From contig JAHISW010000074.1 of assembly GCA_018817995.1 (NCBI GenBank), positions 1 through 8,680 of the forward strand: 8,680 nt of DNA, in the 5' to 3' direction. A model generated the notes under the pieces. The model had not been told where the DNA came from and made no database searches. It saw only the letters and a list, made by a program, of their open reading frames with translations. Of this stretch, positions 1 to 5,624 are shown piece after piece. The first letter of the stretch is position 1. Each line of letters opens with the position of its first letter. This DNA comes from Patescibacteria group bacterium (lineage in GTDB: Bacteria > Patescibacteriota > Minisyncoccia > JAHISW01 > Tagabacteraceae). Position numbers and translations under genes: made by a program.

Positions 1-270
1 GCCCGCCCTGCGGGCGTTGAAGCAAGCGGGCAAAAAGGAAGGGGGTTGGGGGGAAGGAATTTTTGCCCGCTTGCGCTTTCCGCGCCGAAGGCGCGGTTGG
101 AGCGGGAGCGTTTCCGCCATTCCGCCAAAAGCGGAATATCAAAACAGAAAAATTTTCTTTTCCTTAATTGAAAAAAATTTTGGGGGCGCGCGATTAAAAA
201 AATGTAGAGAAAATTTTTCTGTTTTGCTCGCCGAAGCGAAGCGGAGGCGGGCGGAAATGCTGGGCGGGAT
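1..270. repeat. Nested inverted-repeat block, non-coding
   Basis: No convincing gene is seen here; the plus-strand frame through it (17-358) reads as low-complexity Arg/Lys/Gly-rich shadow. The stretch is a stack of perfect inverted repeats: 1-6/10-15; 22-36 with 60-74 (15 bp); 80-86 with 90-96 (7 bp, GAA loop); 119-125 with 131-137 (7 bp); and 140-158 with 208-226 (19 bp, 49-nt spacer). An outer pair, 111-118 with 250-257, encloses the 19-bp pair. Each 19-bp arm is itself nearly palindromic (AGAAAAATTTTCT). Base composition alternates between GC-rich and A/T-run segments, unlike the neighbouring genes. It lies directly beyond the recombinase stop codon, so it may terminate that transcript, form the element's boundary, or be a copy of a dispersed palindromic repeat family. 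The pairings are seen directly; the roles are inference. Confidence 0.75.
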
Positions 271-1896
271 TTACTCCAAATCCGCAAGCGGATTTTCTTT
301 AAAAAAAGTTCGGATTTCGTTCAGAATACGGAGCCAGATTGCAGAAAGTTCATCATAATTGCTAACGCCTTGCGAGGCGTTGTTTGGTTTTACCAAGTCA
401 CCAAAGGGTTCTTTGTAGTTCCACTCCAATTGTCCATTGCTTAAAAACAAGTTCCAACCAAGGTCTTTTATTAGATTTCCTTTTTCTTCCGGCGTTCCAT
501 GAGAAAAGGCAAAATAGGCGAGGTTAGCCAATTTAAAGTACCCCTCAACTCGTTCCAACCAGTGGTTTGTTGCTTCCGCCGAATCCTTTACTTTTTCGCC
601 AAGATCGGCTTTTTTGGCAACCAATGGAGTTTTGGCTTCTAAATACTCCACCTCTGTTAGCTCTTGATTTATTCTCATATCCAAAAGACCTTTAAGCCTA
701 AGCTCTGTTTCTTTTAGCTCCTCGTGCCATTTTTGTCTTAACACCAACTCACAGTCCAATTCTTCCTTGTGTTTCTTTTTTACAAGTTCCAAGCATACGG
801 ATAAAACTTCATCGGTAATAGAAATTGCATGTACTTTTTCCGCAATCTGCAACTCCAAATCGTTTTCTTTTATCCAAGGCTCAACACACTCTTCTTTTCT
901 TTTTGTGCAGTGGTAATAGGTATAACTAGCGGTTCTTTTGGTTCTGGGGTATGTTTTAACCTTAGTTGTTGCTGTAATAGAACATCCACAGGATTTGCAT
1001 TTAATAAGCCCTTTATAAGCTTGTGTCCAGTGGTTTTGTATTGGTTTGGATCTAGAATTAAGGGCAATGTGTACCTTATCAAAGAGAGATTTTTGGATTA
1101 GTGGAGGGTAGCTTCCTTGGTGTTCCTGTCCTTTAATTATCATAACACCATGGTAAAAGTGGTTTGTTAAGATCCCATAAATACAGCTTTTTCTAAGTTG
1201 CTTTCCAGTTTTTGTCCGCAGTCCCCACTCGTTAGCCATAGCACAAAGCTTAGATTGGCTATATTTGGCAGTTGACGCTTCCTCAAAAAGCCTTGCGATC
1301 AAACTACCGTTTATTGGATCAATTTCTATGCGAGCTAGAAGCCTTCCCAAATCGTCAAGCAATCGTTGCCTTATTCTATCGTAACCTTTACCAGCTATTT
1401 TGCCGTTTTCATCTATGTTTAAGTACCCAAGAGGAACCCACCCCGGCCATCTCCCCTGCAACAATGTTGTTTTTATTCCTCTTTTGGTGTTTTCCGAAAG
1501 ATCGTCCACAAACTTTTTAGCCATGCCGAACTCCAACTGCATCCAAAATTTATCATCGCCAGTATTGTGATAAATTCTTCCCGGAGTAACAATTTCCAAA
1601 ACCAAGCCGTCATCAATAAGCTGAATTAAATTTCCACCATCGCGAGCATTTCTAGCAAGACGATCTAGTTTCCAACAAAAAACCCCTTGAGCGTCTCCGT
1701 TTTCTAGCATTGTTACCATTTCGTTAAAAATCGCCCGCCCGGGTTTTTTAGCAGATTTTTGTTCGGTAAAAATCTTGGCTAAATCAAGACCAAGTCTTTT
1801 TGCTATTTCTCGACACTCTCGGATCTGAGATTCAATGCTTAAAACCTGTCTATCCTCTCGATCACTAGATTTTCTACAATATGCTACATATTTCAT
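271..1896 (-). CDS. Large serine recombinase / integrase
   Basis: This is a site-specific recombinase of the large serine family, which cuts and rejoins DNA through a 5'-phosphoserine link to integrate or excise mobile DNA. Starting at the ATG at 1896 it has 541 residues. The N-terminal resolvase domain (about 1-140) begins YVAYCRKS, with nucleophile Ser10 and Arg8, and carries the arginine motif DRLAR (78-82). The recombinase domain follows (about 150-285, with the PLGY motif at 155-158). A zinc ribbon (C300, C303, C330, C337) and a charged coiled coil (about 365-440) follow. No truncation is seen. The frame stays open upstream to a GTG at 2049, but the extra 51 residues do not resemble the family, whose proteins start just before the YxRxS motif. 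An AGGAG lies about 19 nt before the ATG, which is long for a ribosome site. The last residues (ENPLADLE) are encoded by a palindrome. Family assignment is firm; the target site is unknown. Confidence 0.95.
   Translation of the reverse strand: MKYVAYCRKSSDREDRQVLSIESQIRECREIAKRLGLDLAKIFTEQKSAKKPGRAIFNEMVTMLENGDAQGVFCWKLDRLARNARDGGNLIQLIDDGLVLEIVTPGRIYHNTGDDKFWMQLEFGMAKKFVDDLSENTKRGIKTTLLQGRWPGWVPLGYLNIDENGKIAGKGYDRIRQRLLDDLGRLLARIEIDPINGSLIARLFEEASTAKYSQSKLCAMANEWGLRTKTGKQLRKSCIYGILTNHFYHGVMIIKGQEHQGSYPPLIQKSLFDKVHIALNSRSKPIQNHWTQAYKGLIKCKSCGCSITATTKVKTYPRTKRTASYTYYHCTKRKEECVEPWIKENDLELQIAEKVHAISITDEVLSVCLELVKKKHKEELDCELVLRQKWHEELKETELRLKGLLDMRINQELTEVEYLEAKTPLVAKKADLGEKVKDSAEATNHWLERVEGYFKLANLAYFAFSHGTPEEKGNLIKDLGWNLFLSNGQLEWNYKEPFGDLVKPNNASQGVSNYDELSAIWLRILNEIRTFFKENPLADLE
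278..295. repeat. 8-bp palindrome in recombinase 3' end
   Basis: AAATCCGC (278-285) and GCGGATTT (288-295) are perfect inverted repeats separated by two bases. They encode the C-terminal ENPLAD of the recombinase, just before its stop codon. The same style of GC-cored hairpin continues in the non-coding block at 1-270, so the palindromic array reaches into the gene. Confidence 0.7.
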
Positions 1897-1960
1897 AACA
1901 AGATTTAAAGAAATACTCCTAATTTCTTTTTCGCCAGTGGCAAAAAGCGTTATACAGAAA

Positions 1961-1976
1961 CACGAGCTTGCTCGTG
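1961..1976. promoter_or_regulatory. 7-bp hairpin in recombinase leader
   Basis: CACGAGC (1961-1967) and GCTCGTG (1970-1976) pair perfectly around a two-base centre, 65 bases upstream of the recombinase ATG. There is no T-run after it on the minus strand, so it does not look like an intrinsic terminator. It could be a DNA operator or an RNA structure controlling recombinase expression. The structure is seen; the role is inferred. Confidence 0.5.
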
Positions 1977-1994
1977 GGAATTTATAATAATTAA

Positions 1995-2048
1995 TGGCCA
2001 CTCTGGTGTTGATCAACTGGAATCGCTTCTGGTTGTCCAAAGTGGCCA
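1995..2048. other. 54-bp imperfect dyad, candidate att site or operator
   Basis: TGGCCACTCTGG (1995-2006) and CCAAAGTGGCCA (2037-2048) are inverted repeats matching at 11 of 12 positions, with a 30-base spacer. The total span and central dyad (centre at 2021/2022, AA) resemble the 40-50 bp attachment sites of large serine recombinases, which often lie beside the recombinase gene. It is about 100 bases upstream of the recombinase ATG. The same position would also suit an operator. Without the other junction or an empty site, attachment-site identity is only inferred. Confidence 0.4.
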
Positions 2049-2082
2049 CTAAAAAAGCGGTTCCATTATTAGGTTGATCAAC
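2008..2082. repeat. Two copies of palindrome GTTGATCAAC
   Basis: The 10-bp perfect palindrome GTTGATCAAC occurs at 2008-2017 and again at 2073-2082. A second word, TGGCCACT, occurs at 1995-2002 and 2043-2050, the latter inside the palindrome AGTGGCCACT. The order of the two words is the same in both copies, with different gaps (5 and 22 bases). Paired palindromes between the recombinase and the upstream operon suggest protein binding sites. Confidence 0.55.
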
Positions 2083-2097
2083 AGATCCATTTTACCT

Positions 2098-2766
2098 CTA
2101 CCATAAACTTTTGCAATCTTTTAGATGCTCTTTATTATAAATAAGTGGGACAAGAGCTTCAGATCGTCCTATTTTATTTAAAATCCGCCTATACTTTTTT
2201 GTTGGTTTTCCAGCGTAATAATGCCTCTTTAATTTTTCCTTCTCCTCGCTTGCCGAATCCACTAGATCTATATATTTAAATATCGCATATTTTTTGCTTT
2301 CTCTTCTTGATCGGTAGGTGATGTTGTGGCAATGCCTACAACCAAGCCAACTCCCATCCAAGTAAAGCTTTGCAACCCGCCTATTACAAGAAATACCCCT
2401 ACACGAAAGCGGACAAACAAACCAGTATCTAAAACCGCCAAAGTGGCACGGTGTTTTTACAAGCCTCGCTTTGTAGTCAAAGTTGGTTTTTTCCCCATCT
2501 CGATCCGTTTCCGTATAAATAAATTGAACATACTCACCAAATTCACCAGCAGAAACTCGCATATCTATGCTATTCGGATTCCCTGACGAATAATTTGTCC
2601 ACTTCAATGTACAAACCGCGTATTGACCAGTTTTTAGGAACCCTTTTTTCCTAAGATCGTAAACATCCGTTTTTACTAAGCTTTCAGATTCAGTTTTATA
2701 TGCCCATCTTCCCATAATACAGTTATTATCGAAATAATTAAGGATTCTAAACAAAAAACCGCTCAC
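2098..2766 (-). CDS. Zinc-finger-like protein of mobile elements
   Basis: I recognise the type from similar unnamed proteins near recombinases, but know no function. The GTG at 2766 gives 222 residues and has an AGGGAG about 12 nt upstream. An internal ATG at 2715 (residue 18, MGRWAYKT) is the better match to how I recall relatives starting, so the start is uncertain. A cysteine cluster at about 113-157 (C118, C122, C127, C143, C146) includes CNRRVAKLYL and GCRHCHNITYRSRRE, a probable metal-binding fold. The C-terminal 60 residues are strongly basic (KKYRRILNK), which fits nucleic-acid binding. The gene ends with TAG about 200 bases before the recombinase ATG and is last in the minus-strand cluster before it. 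No enzyme motif is visible. Metal and DNA binding are inference. Confidence 0.85.
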   Translation of the reverse strand: MSGFLFRILNYFDNNCIMGRWAYKTESESLVKTDVYDLRKKGFLKTGQYAVCTLKWTNYSSGNPNSIDMRVSAGEFGEYVQFIYTETDRDGEKTNFDYKARLVKTPCHFGGFRYWFVCPLSCRGISCNRRVAKLYLDGSWLGCRHCHNITYRSRRESKKYAIFKYIDLVDSASEEKEKLKRHYYAGKPTKKYRRILNKIGRSEALVPLIYNKEHLKDCKSLW

Positions 2767-2828
2767 TTTTATCGGGTTCTCCCTGTCATCACAGTATAAT
2801 TCCCGTATAGGTTTTCGTACCTGTTATC

Positions 2829-2844
2829 TTGTATATAGATACAA
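2829..2844. promoter_or_regulatory. 16-bp operator-like dyad
   Basis: TTGTAT (2829-2834) and ATACAA (2839-2844) are perfect inverted repeats around a four-base centre. They lie in the 100-base gap between the SpoVG-like gene and the zinc-finger-like gene. Size and AT-rich arms are typical of dimeric repressor sites. No clear -35/-10 pair is seen beside it, so the role is a guess. Confidence 0.3.
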
Positions 2845-2866
2845 CACTTTATAGGAACTCTAGTTA

Positions 2867-3202
2867 CTATATAGTTACCTCTTCTGGAGATATATTCTCC
2901 ACTAGTAAATTTATTCCGCTTAAATCTATGCCGTTTTCTTTGCAAGTTTCTAATGCCTCTCTTTTTAACTCCTGCCAAACCCCTTTGTTTTCCATAAAAA
3001 ATAACCCTATATGCTTGCCAAAAAACTGATATGCGGGTTCTTGAATCCACACCTCATCGCCATAAATGCTTTTTCCAAGTCTAAAACCTTTAATGCAAAT
3101 TGTTCCAAATTCCACGGTTTTAAAAGCTACATCAAAACGAGCCCGAAATTGTTTTGATTCCATTGCTTTAATGTTTCTAATCTCTACATTTTCCATAAGC
3201 AT
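2867..3202 (-). CDS. SpoVG-like small protein
   Basis: The 111-residue product resembles SpoVG-type proteins, small RNA/DNA-binding regulators. It opens with the alternating strand pattern MENVEIRNIKAM, continues through hydrophobic strands around 23-57 with IWIQEP-like wording (VWIQEPAYQF, 51-60) where SpoVG has its surface-exposed proline region, and ends in a helix WQELKREALETC (76-87). The match is by overall pattern only and the family call is moderate. The reading frame has the best ribosome site in the window: AAGGAGG lies 4 nt before the ATG at 3202 and 10 nt before a second ATG at 3196, so either may be used. Only 12 bases separate it from the preceding DUF5659-like gene, which supports one operon. 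SpoVG-like genes are common on phages and plasmids, which fits the adjacent recombinase. Confidence 0.8.
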   Translation of the reverse strand: MLMENVEIRNIKAMESKQFRARFDVAFKTVEFGTICIKGFRLGKSIYGDEVWIQEPAYQFFGKHIGLFFMENKGVWQELKREALETCKENGIDLSGINLLVENISPEEVTI

Positions 3203-3206
3203 TTTT

Positions 3207-3213
3207 CCTCCTT
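3207..3213 (-). promoter_or_regulatory. Strong Shine-Dalgarno AAGGAGG
   Basis: On the minus strand this reads AAGGAGG, a full anti-16S match, 4 nt before the ATG at 3202. Most other genes here lack such a site, so the SpoVG-like protein may be translated more strongly than its neighbours. Confidence 0.8.
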
Positions 3214-3214
3214 A

Positions 3215-3466
3215 CTAAACTAAGTTTCTTGAATAAACTAAATTTTTAAGTCGCTTTACCGCCTCTGCATATTTCGTAGCATTTACAAAAAGAGTTCCCG
3301 CCCACCATTCGCGTTCCGCTTGCTCTGCCTCTTTTGGCGTTCCAAAAGCAAAAACCAAGTAATCGTCTGTGTTTCTTGTAGCAATAAGTGGTATGCCTAA
3401 AGCCAAAAGAGCTCCTGCGAACATTAAATCCTTTGTGTAATATTCCTCGGATGTAGTCATAGTCAT
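3215..3466 (-). CDS. DUF5659-like small protein
   Basis: Taking the ATG at 3466 gives 83 residues. The frame opens further to a TTG at 3487, but that would overlap the upstream gene, so the ATG 10 bases after that gene's stop is preferred. The layout matches DUF5659-type proteins: YYTKDLMFAGALLALGIPL near the N-terminus, a strand YLVFAFG in the middle, then an acidic helix, a WWAGTLFVNA segment, and a C-terminal helix YAEAVKRLKNLVYS. The family has no known function; members occur on phages and accessory DNA. It sits between the four-cysteine gene and the SpoVG-like gene, probably in the same transcript. There is no signal peptide or membrane segment, so it is likely cytoplasmic. The family call is from pattern memory and would need a profile search. 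Confidence 0.8.
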   Translation of the reverse strand: MTMTTSEEYYTKDLMFAGALLALGIPLIATRNTDDYLVFAFGTPKEAEQAEREWWAGTLFVNATKYAEAVKRLKNLVYSRNLV

Positions 3467-3476
3467 ATTTGATAAC

Positions 3477-3788
3477 TCAATCCCCAAAGGCAGGAGTAAT
3501 TGATACTAAACTGCCCTTAGAATTGAGAATTTTAACCGCTTCTAATTTTGATTTGTCTGTTCTTTTCTCCCAATTTTTTAGTCCTGCAAGCTCCCTTTTA
3601 AAAAGACCTTTGTTGGGTAGATCTTTTCCAAGGAGAGTTCTTCTGGATTTAGAGAGTCCACAAATAGGTTCTCCGGGTAAGTAGGTTCTATTTTTCCAGT
3701 CTGGATCTAGTGGGCAAATAGGAGCAGAGCAAAAGGAAAATCTCGGGCAGTTTTTCATCGGGTTTTCATCTTTCATTATTTTTTTCAT
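3477..3788 (-). CDS. Four-cysteine protein with CPLDP motif
   Basis: The 103-residue product has an N-terminal cysteine module: C14, C20, C25 and C43, written CPRFSFC, then APICPLDPDW, then GEPIC. I recall this CxxxxxCxxxxC-PLDP wording from unnamed phage and bacterial proteins; the spacing suggests a small zinc or iron-sulphur site. The rest is basic and helical (about 45-90) with no recognised domain. Alternative ATGs exist at residues 5 and 11, and none has a clear ribosome site. The first was chosen because it lies 3 bases after the stop of the 57-aa gene, which suggests translational coupling. It ends with TGA 10 bases before the next start. Function unknown; metal binding is inferred. 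Confidence 0.8.
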   Translation of the reverse strand: MKKIMKDENPMKNCPRFSFCSAPICPLDPDWKNRTYLPGEPICGLSKSRRTLLGKDLPNKGLFKRELAGLKNWEKRTDKSKLEAVKILNSKGSLVSITPAFGD

Positions 3789-3791
3789 AAG

Positions 3792-3965
3792 TTAAATGGC
3801 TGGCAAAAGACCTTGAGAATCCAGACGCCTTAAGATTGCTAAGACATCTACAGCAAAATGCTCGAGGTTCCTTTGTTCCTCTTGAACAAAATCAGTAATA
3901 ATAACGGATCCGTCATAATTTCTGTCGGCTTGATTAAGGTTGTTGTTTACCAAAAGAAGACTCAT
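3792..3965 (-). CDS. Small hypothetical protein, 57 aa
   Basis: This short gene is easily missed. It runs from an ATG at 3965 to a TAA at 3792-3794, only 3 bases before the ATG of the four-cysteine gene. It encodes 57 residues: a polar N-terminus (VNNNLNQADRNYDGS), a short hydrophobic strand VIITDF (21-26), and an amphipathic helix rich in Leu, Glu and Arg (about 28-50) ending QGLLPAI. There are no cysteines, signal peptide or membrane segment. The amino-acid make-up is normal for a cytoplasmic protein, and its place fills what would be an empty 239-base gap in a tight operon. The ATG lacks a clear ribosome site and is the only start after an in-frame TGA. I do not recognise the family. A small regulator or antitoxin-like protein is possible but unsupported. 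Confidence 0.65.
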   Translation of the reverse strand: MSLLLVNNNLNQADRNYDGSVIITDFVQEEQRNLEHFAVDVLAILRRLDSQGLLPAI

Positions 3966-4027
3966 ATGAGCCCAAGGGTATCAGAAGAAATTAGATGTGA
4001 AAAAACAGGAAATCAGGTGGTTTGTTG

Positions 4028-4864
4028 TTATTTTGGTTCCAGATTCATAACATAAGTTATGAAGCGTTCGTATGAGTTTTTAATAGTTTGGGGTTCAATA
4101 TCAAAACTGTCGCTTTCTTGCTGTGGGAGGTTGTCGTGATCTTTCTGCAATCGTTCAGCGATTTCTGTCCACGACTTGATATGTTTATTATTCCTATATT
4201 CCCATACCTTTTCTGCAAGGTCTACTGTTTTAGATTCTATCTTTAGCTTCCTCTGTATAGGTAGGTCTGTTTGAAGACGCTCTATCAAATTTTTATTATG
4301 CATAACCCATTCTACAAAATCTTGATGGGGTACTTTCTGCGTAAAAAATATAGCGGGGTGGGTTAGTATTTCACGCTCATACATCCCCGATAGGAAACCC
4401 CCCAACCTGAATATATTATTTTCCACATCATTTAATGTACTGGGGGATGGTTCATATACACCAACAGCAGGCCGACTAAAGGGAACAGGCAACTTGTTGC
4501 AAAATATTGCAGTTTGTAAGGAAAGTTCCCAGATATCTGACAATTGGAAATATCTACATATTTCTCGCGACTTCCTAGAAAGGTCTGGGAATCCGTTGCC
4601 CAGTGTTGCGAAATAAGAATACAAGCCGATGTCTTCCTTAATTTCAGAGAAGATGCTCTCCTCTGGTTTAATATTCAATTGCTTTCGGATAACTATAACT
4701 TTGGATAATAAATTTCTAGACCAGCTTAAAAGTTTAGCTACATACAGATCGCTTTTAGTAACATTTCTACCTTCTCGTTTTGGGAAAATATCGACTTTAA
4801 TCTTATCGGTATAATTATTTATTAGGTACAAGGATTCGTACCTATCAAGTTCTGTCATTTGCAT
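4028..4864 (-). CDS. Orphan protein with C-terminal HTH-like segment
   Basis: I do not recognise this 278-residue protein as a whole. The first 200 residues are mixed helical with many aromatic residues (for example LYSYFATLGNGFPDL at about 81-95 and a KLPVPFSRPAVGVYEPSPST stretch near 124-143) and contain no catalytic motif that I can name. The last 74 residues change character: VDLAEKVWEYRNN, then KSWTEIAERL, then a polar linker and EPQTIKNSYERF. This is the spacing of a helix-turn-helix in which SWTEIAERL is the first helix and QTIKNSYERF the recognition helix. It is probably cytoplasmic. It lies 62 bases upstream of the 57-aa gene and could be first in that transcript. A second ATG at 4858 is an alternative start; neither has a good ribosome site. 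DNA binding is inferred from pattern only. Confidence 0.85.
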   Translation of the reverse strand: MQMTELDRYESLYLINNYTDKIKVDIFPKREGRNVTKSDLYVAKLLSWSRNLLSKVIVIRKQLNIKPEESIFSEIKEDIGLYSYFATLGNGFPDLSRKSREICRYFQLSDIWELSLQTAIFCNKLPVPFSRPAVGVYEPSPSTLNDVENNIFRLGGFLSGMYEREILTHPAIFFTQKVPHQDFVEWVMHNKNLIERLQTDLPIQRKLKIESKTVDLAEKVWEYRNNKHIKSWTEIAERLQKDHDNLPQQESDSFDIEPQTIKNSYERFITYVMNLEPK

Positions 4865-4880
4865 ATTTCATCTTTAGACG

Positions 4881-4889
4881 ATTTTATCA
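4881..4889 (-). promoter_or_regulatory. Candidate extended -10 promoter
   Basis: The minus strand reads TGATAAAAT, that is TGn followed by TAAAAT (one mismatch to TATAAT), 16 bases before the ATG at 4864. No good -35 is visible. It would drive the 278-aa gene and perhaps the cluster towards the recombinase. Confidence 0.35.
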
Positions 4890-4972
4890 GATGGGGTAGT
4901 TGATTGCTAGAATTAGCCTAAAGAAAATTGGGTATAGTTCCTTATTCCTTAGCAAAAATCAGTCTCTTCAAT

Positions 4973-5614
4973 TTAAGGGCAGTACTGCCAAACCATATCT
5001 CGCAATTCGTCTTGGGCTTCCATTACATCATCAGACTTGTCATCACATTCAGTCCCATCTGGACACTCGTCCGTGCAAGAATTGCCTTGGGATATACAAT
5101 TATCGTTACAAGAAGTTTGATCGCTGGAGGTTAAGCAGTTGCTAATACAAGTGGTTGAGCGTTGACCGCAGGAATTAAAACACGATGTTATTTTGTGTCC
5201 TATGTCGCTACTGCAAAAATCAGCTAATTTGTGTAAATTGTTAAGGCTTGTTTGCTTTTGAGCTACTGTATTTGCCTTATCTTCATAACAATAATATGTC
5301 CCTGCTATTGTAGGTTCTGTTAATGTAACCGCCACCTTTTTTCTTTCCGACGGTACTTGTGCGGGGAGTATGGGGTCTTTAATTATTTTTGCTTCTTGTT
5401 TTACTGGTATTAGTGGTTGCTCTGGCTTAACATCATCTTTTAATTGCTCTTGCAACAAATCAATTTTTCTCTCTTGTAATTTTAACTGTTTGTTAATTAT
5501 GCTAATACCATAAACAGCAGTTATCAAAAATCCGGAAAGTATCAACGCGATGTAAACATGTTTACTCCCTGTGAATATTTTGTTTTCTTTTTCTTGCGTT
5601 ATCTTCTTAACCAT
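4973..5614 (-). CDS. Membrane-anchored protein with CX3C cysteine array
   Basis: The 213-residue product has a short basic N-terminus, one membrane segment (about 19-40), a helical Gln/Lys-rich stretch (41-62), a Pro/Lys-rich linker (63-100) and a cysteine-rich end. Twelve cysteines lie at 109, 134, 145, 149, 156, 160, 169, 173, 180, 184, 190 and 212. Four CX3C pairs (145/149, 156/160, 169/173, 180/184) are spaced X6, X8, X6, the spacing seen in disulphide-linked helical hairpins. An even cysteine count outside the membrane suggests disulphides, so a surface domain is likely. I know no family name. It is the last gene of the four-gene exported module, 10 bases after the previous stop, with no Shine-Dalgarno. 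Export and disulphides are inferred from the sequence; a metal-binding role is the alternative. Confidence 0.85.
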   Translation of the reverse strand: MVKKITQEKENKIFTGSKHVYIALILSGFLITAVYGISIINKQLKLQERKIDLLQEQLKDDVKPEQPLIPVKQEAKIIKDPILPAQVPSERKKVAVTLTEPTIAGTYYCYEDKANTVAQKQTSLNNLHKLADFCSSDIGHKITSCFNSCGQRSTTCISNCLTSSDQTSCNDNCISQGNSCTDECPDGTECDDKSDDVMEAQDELRDMVWQYCP

Positions 5615-5624
5615 ATTTTTATAA

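Noticed and set aside
17..358. 113-aa plus-strand frame over the palindromic block
   Set aside because: Composition is dominated by the GC-rich hairpins and it runs antisense into the recombinase 3' end; no family resemblance.
1897..2049. N-terminal extension of the recombinase to the GTG at 2049
   Set aside because: The 51 extra residues do not resemble serine recombinases, there is no ribosome site, and the family starts a few residues before YxRxS, which fits the ATG at 1896.
2769..3050. 93-aa minus-strand frame ending 2 bases before the GTG at 2766
   Set aside because: It overlaps most of the SpoVG-like gene in another frame, is very rich in Arg and Lys at the overlap, and has no ATG/GTG start in the unique part with a ribosome site. 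The SpoVG-like frame has a full Shine-Dalgarno. A small chance remains that the last 30 codons are a frameshifted tail.
3789..3899. Short plus-strand frame reading KWLAKDLENPDALRLLRH
   Set aside because: It looks protein-like but has no start codon after its upstream stop and is antisense to the better-placed 57-aa minus-strand gene.
3858..4055. 65-aa plus-strand frame
   Set aside because: Antisense to the 57-aa gene and the end of the 278-aa gene, with no ribosome site or recognisable features.
4900..5145. Two overlapping plus-strand frames (4900-5145 and 4928-5134)
   Set aside because: Shadows of the cysteine-rich gene on the other strand; neither has family features.
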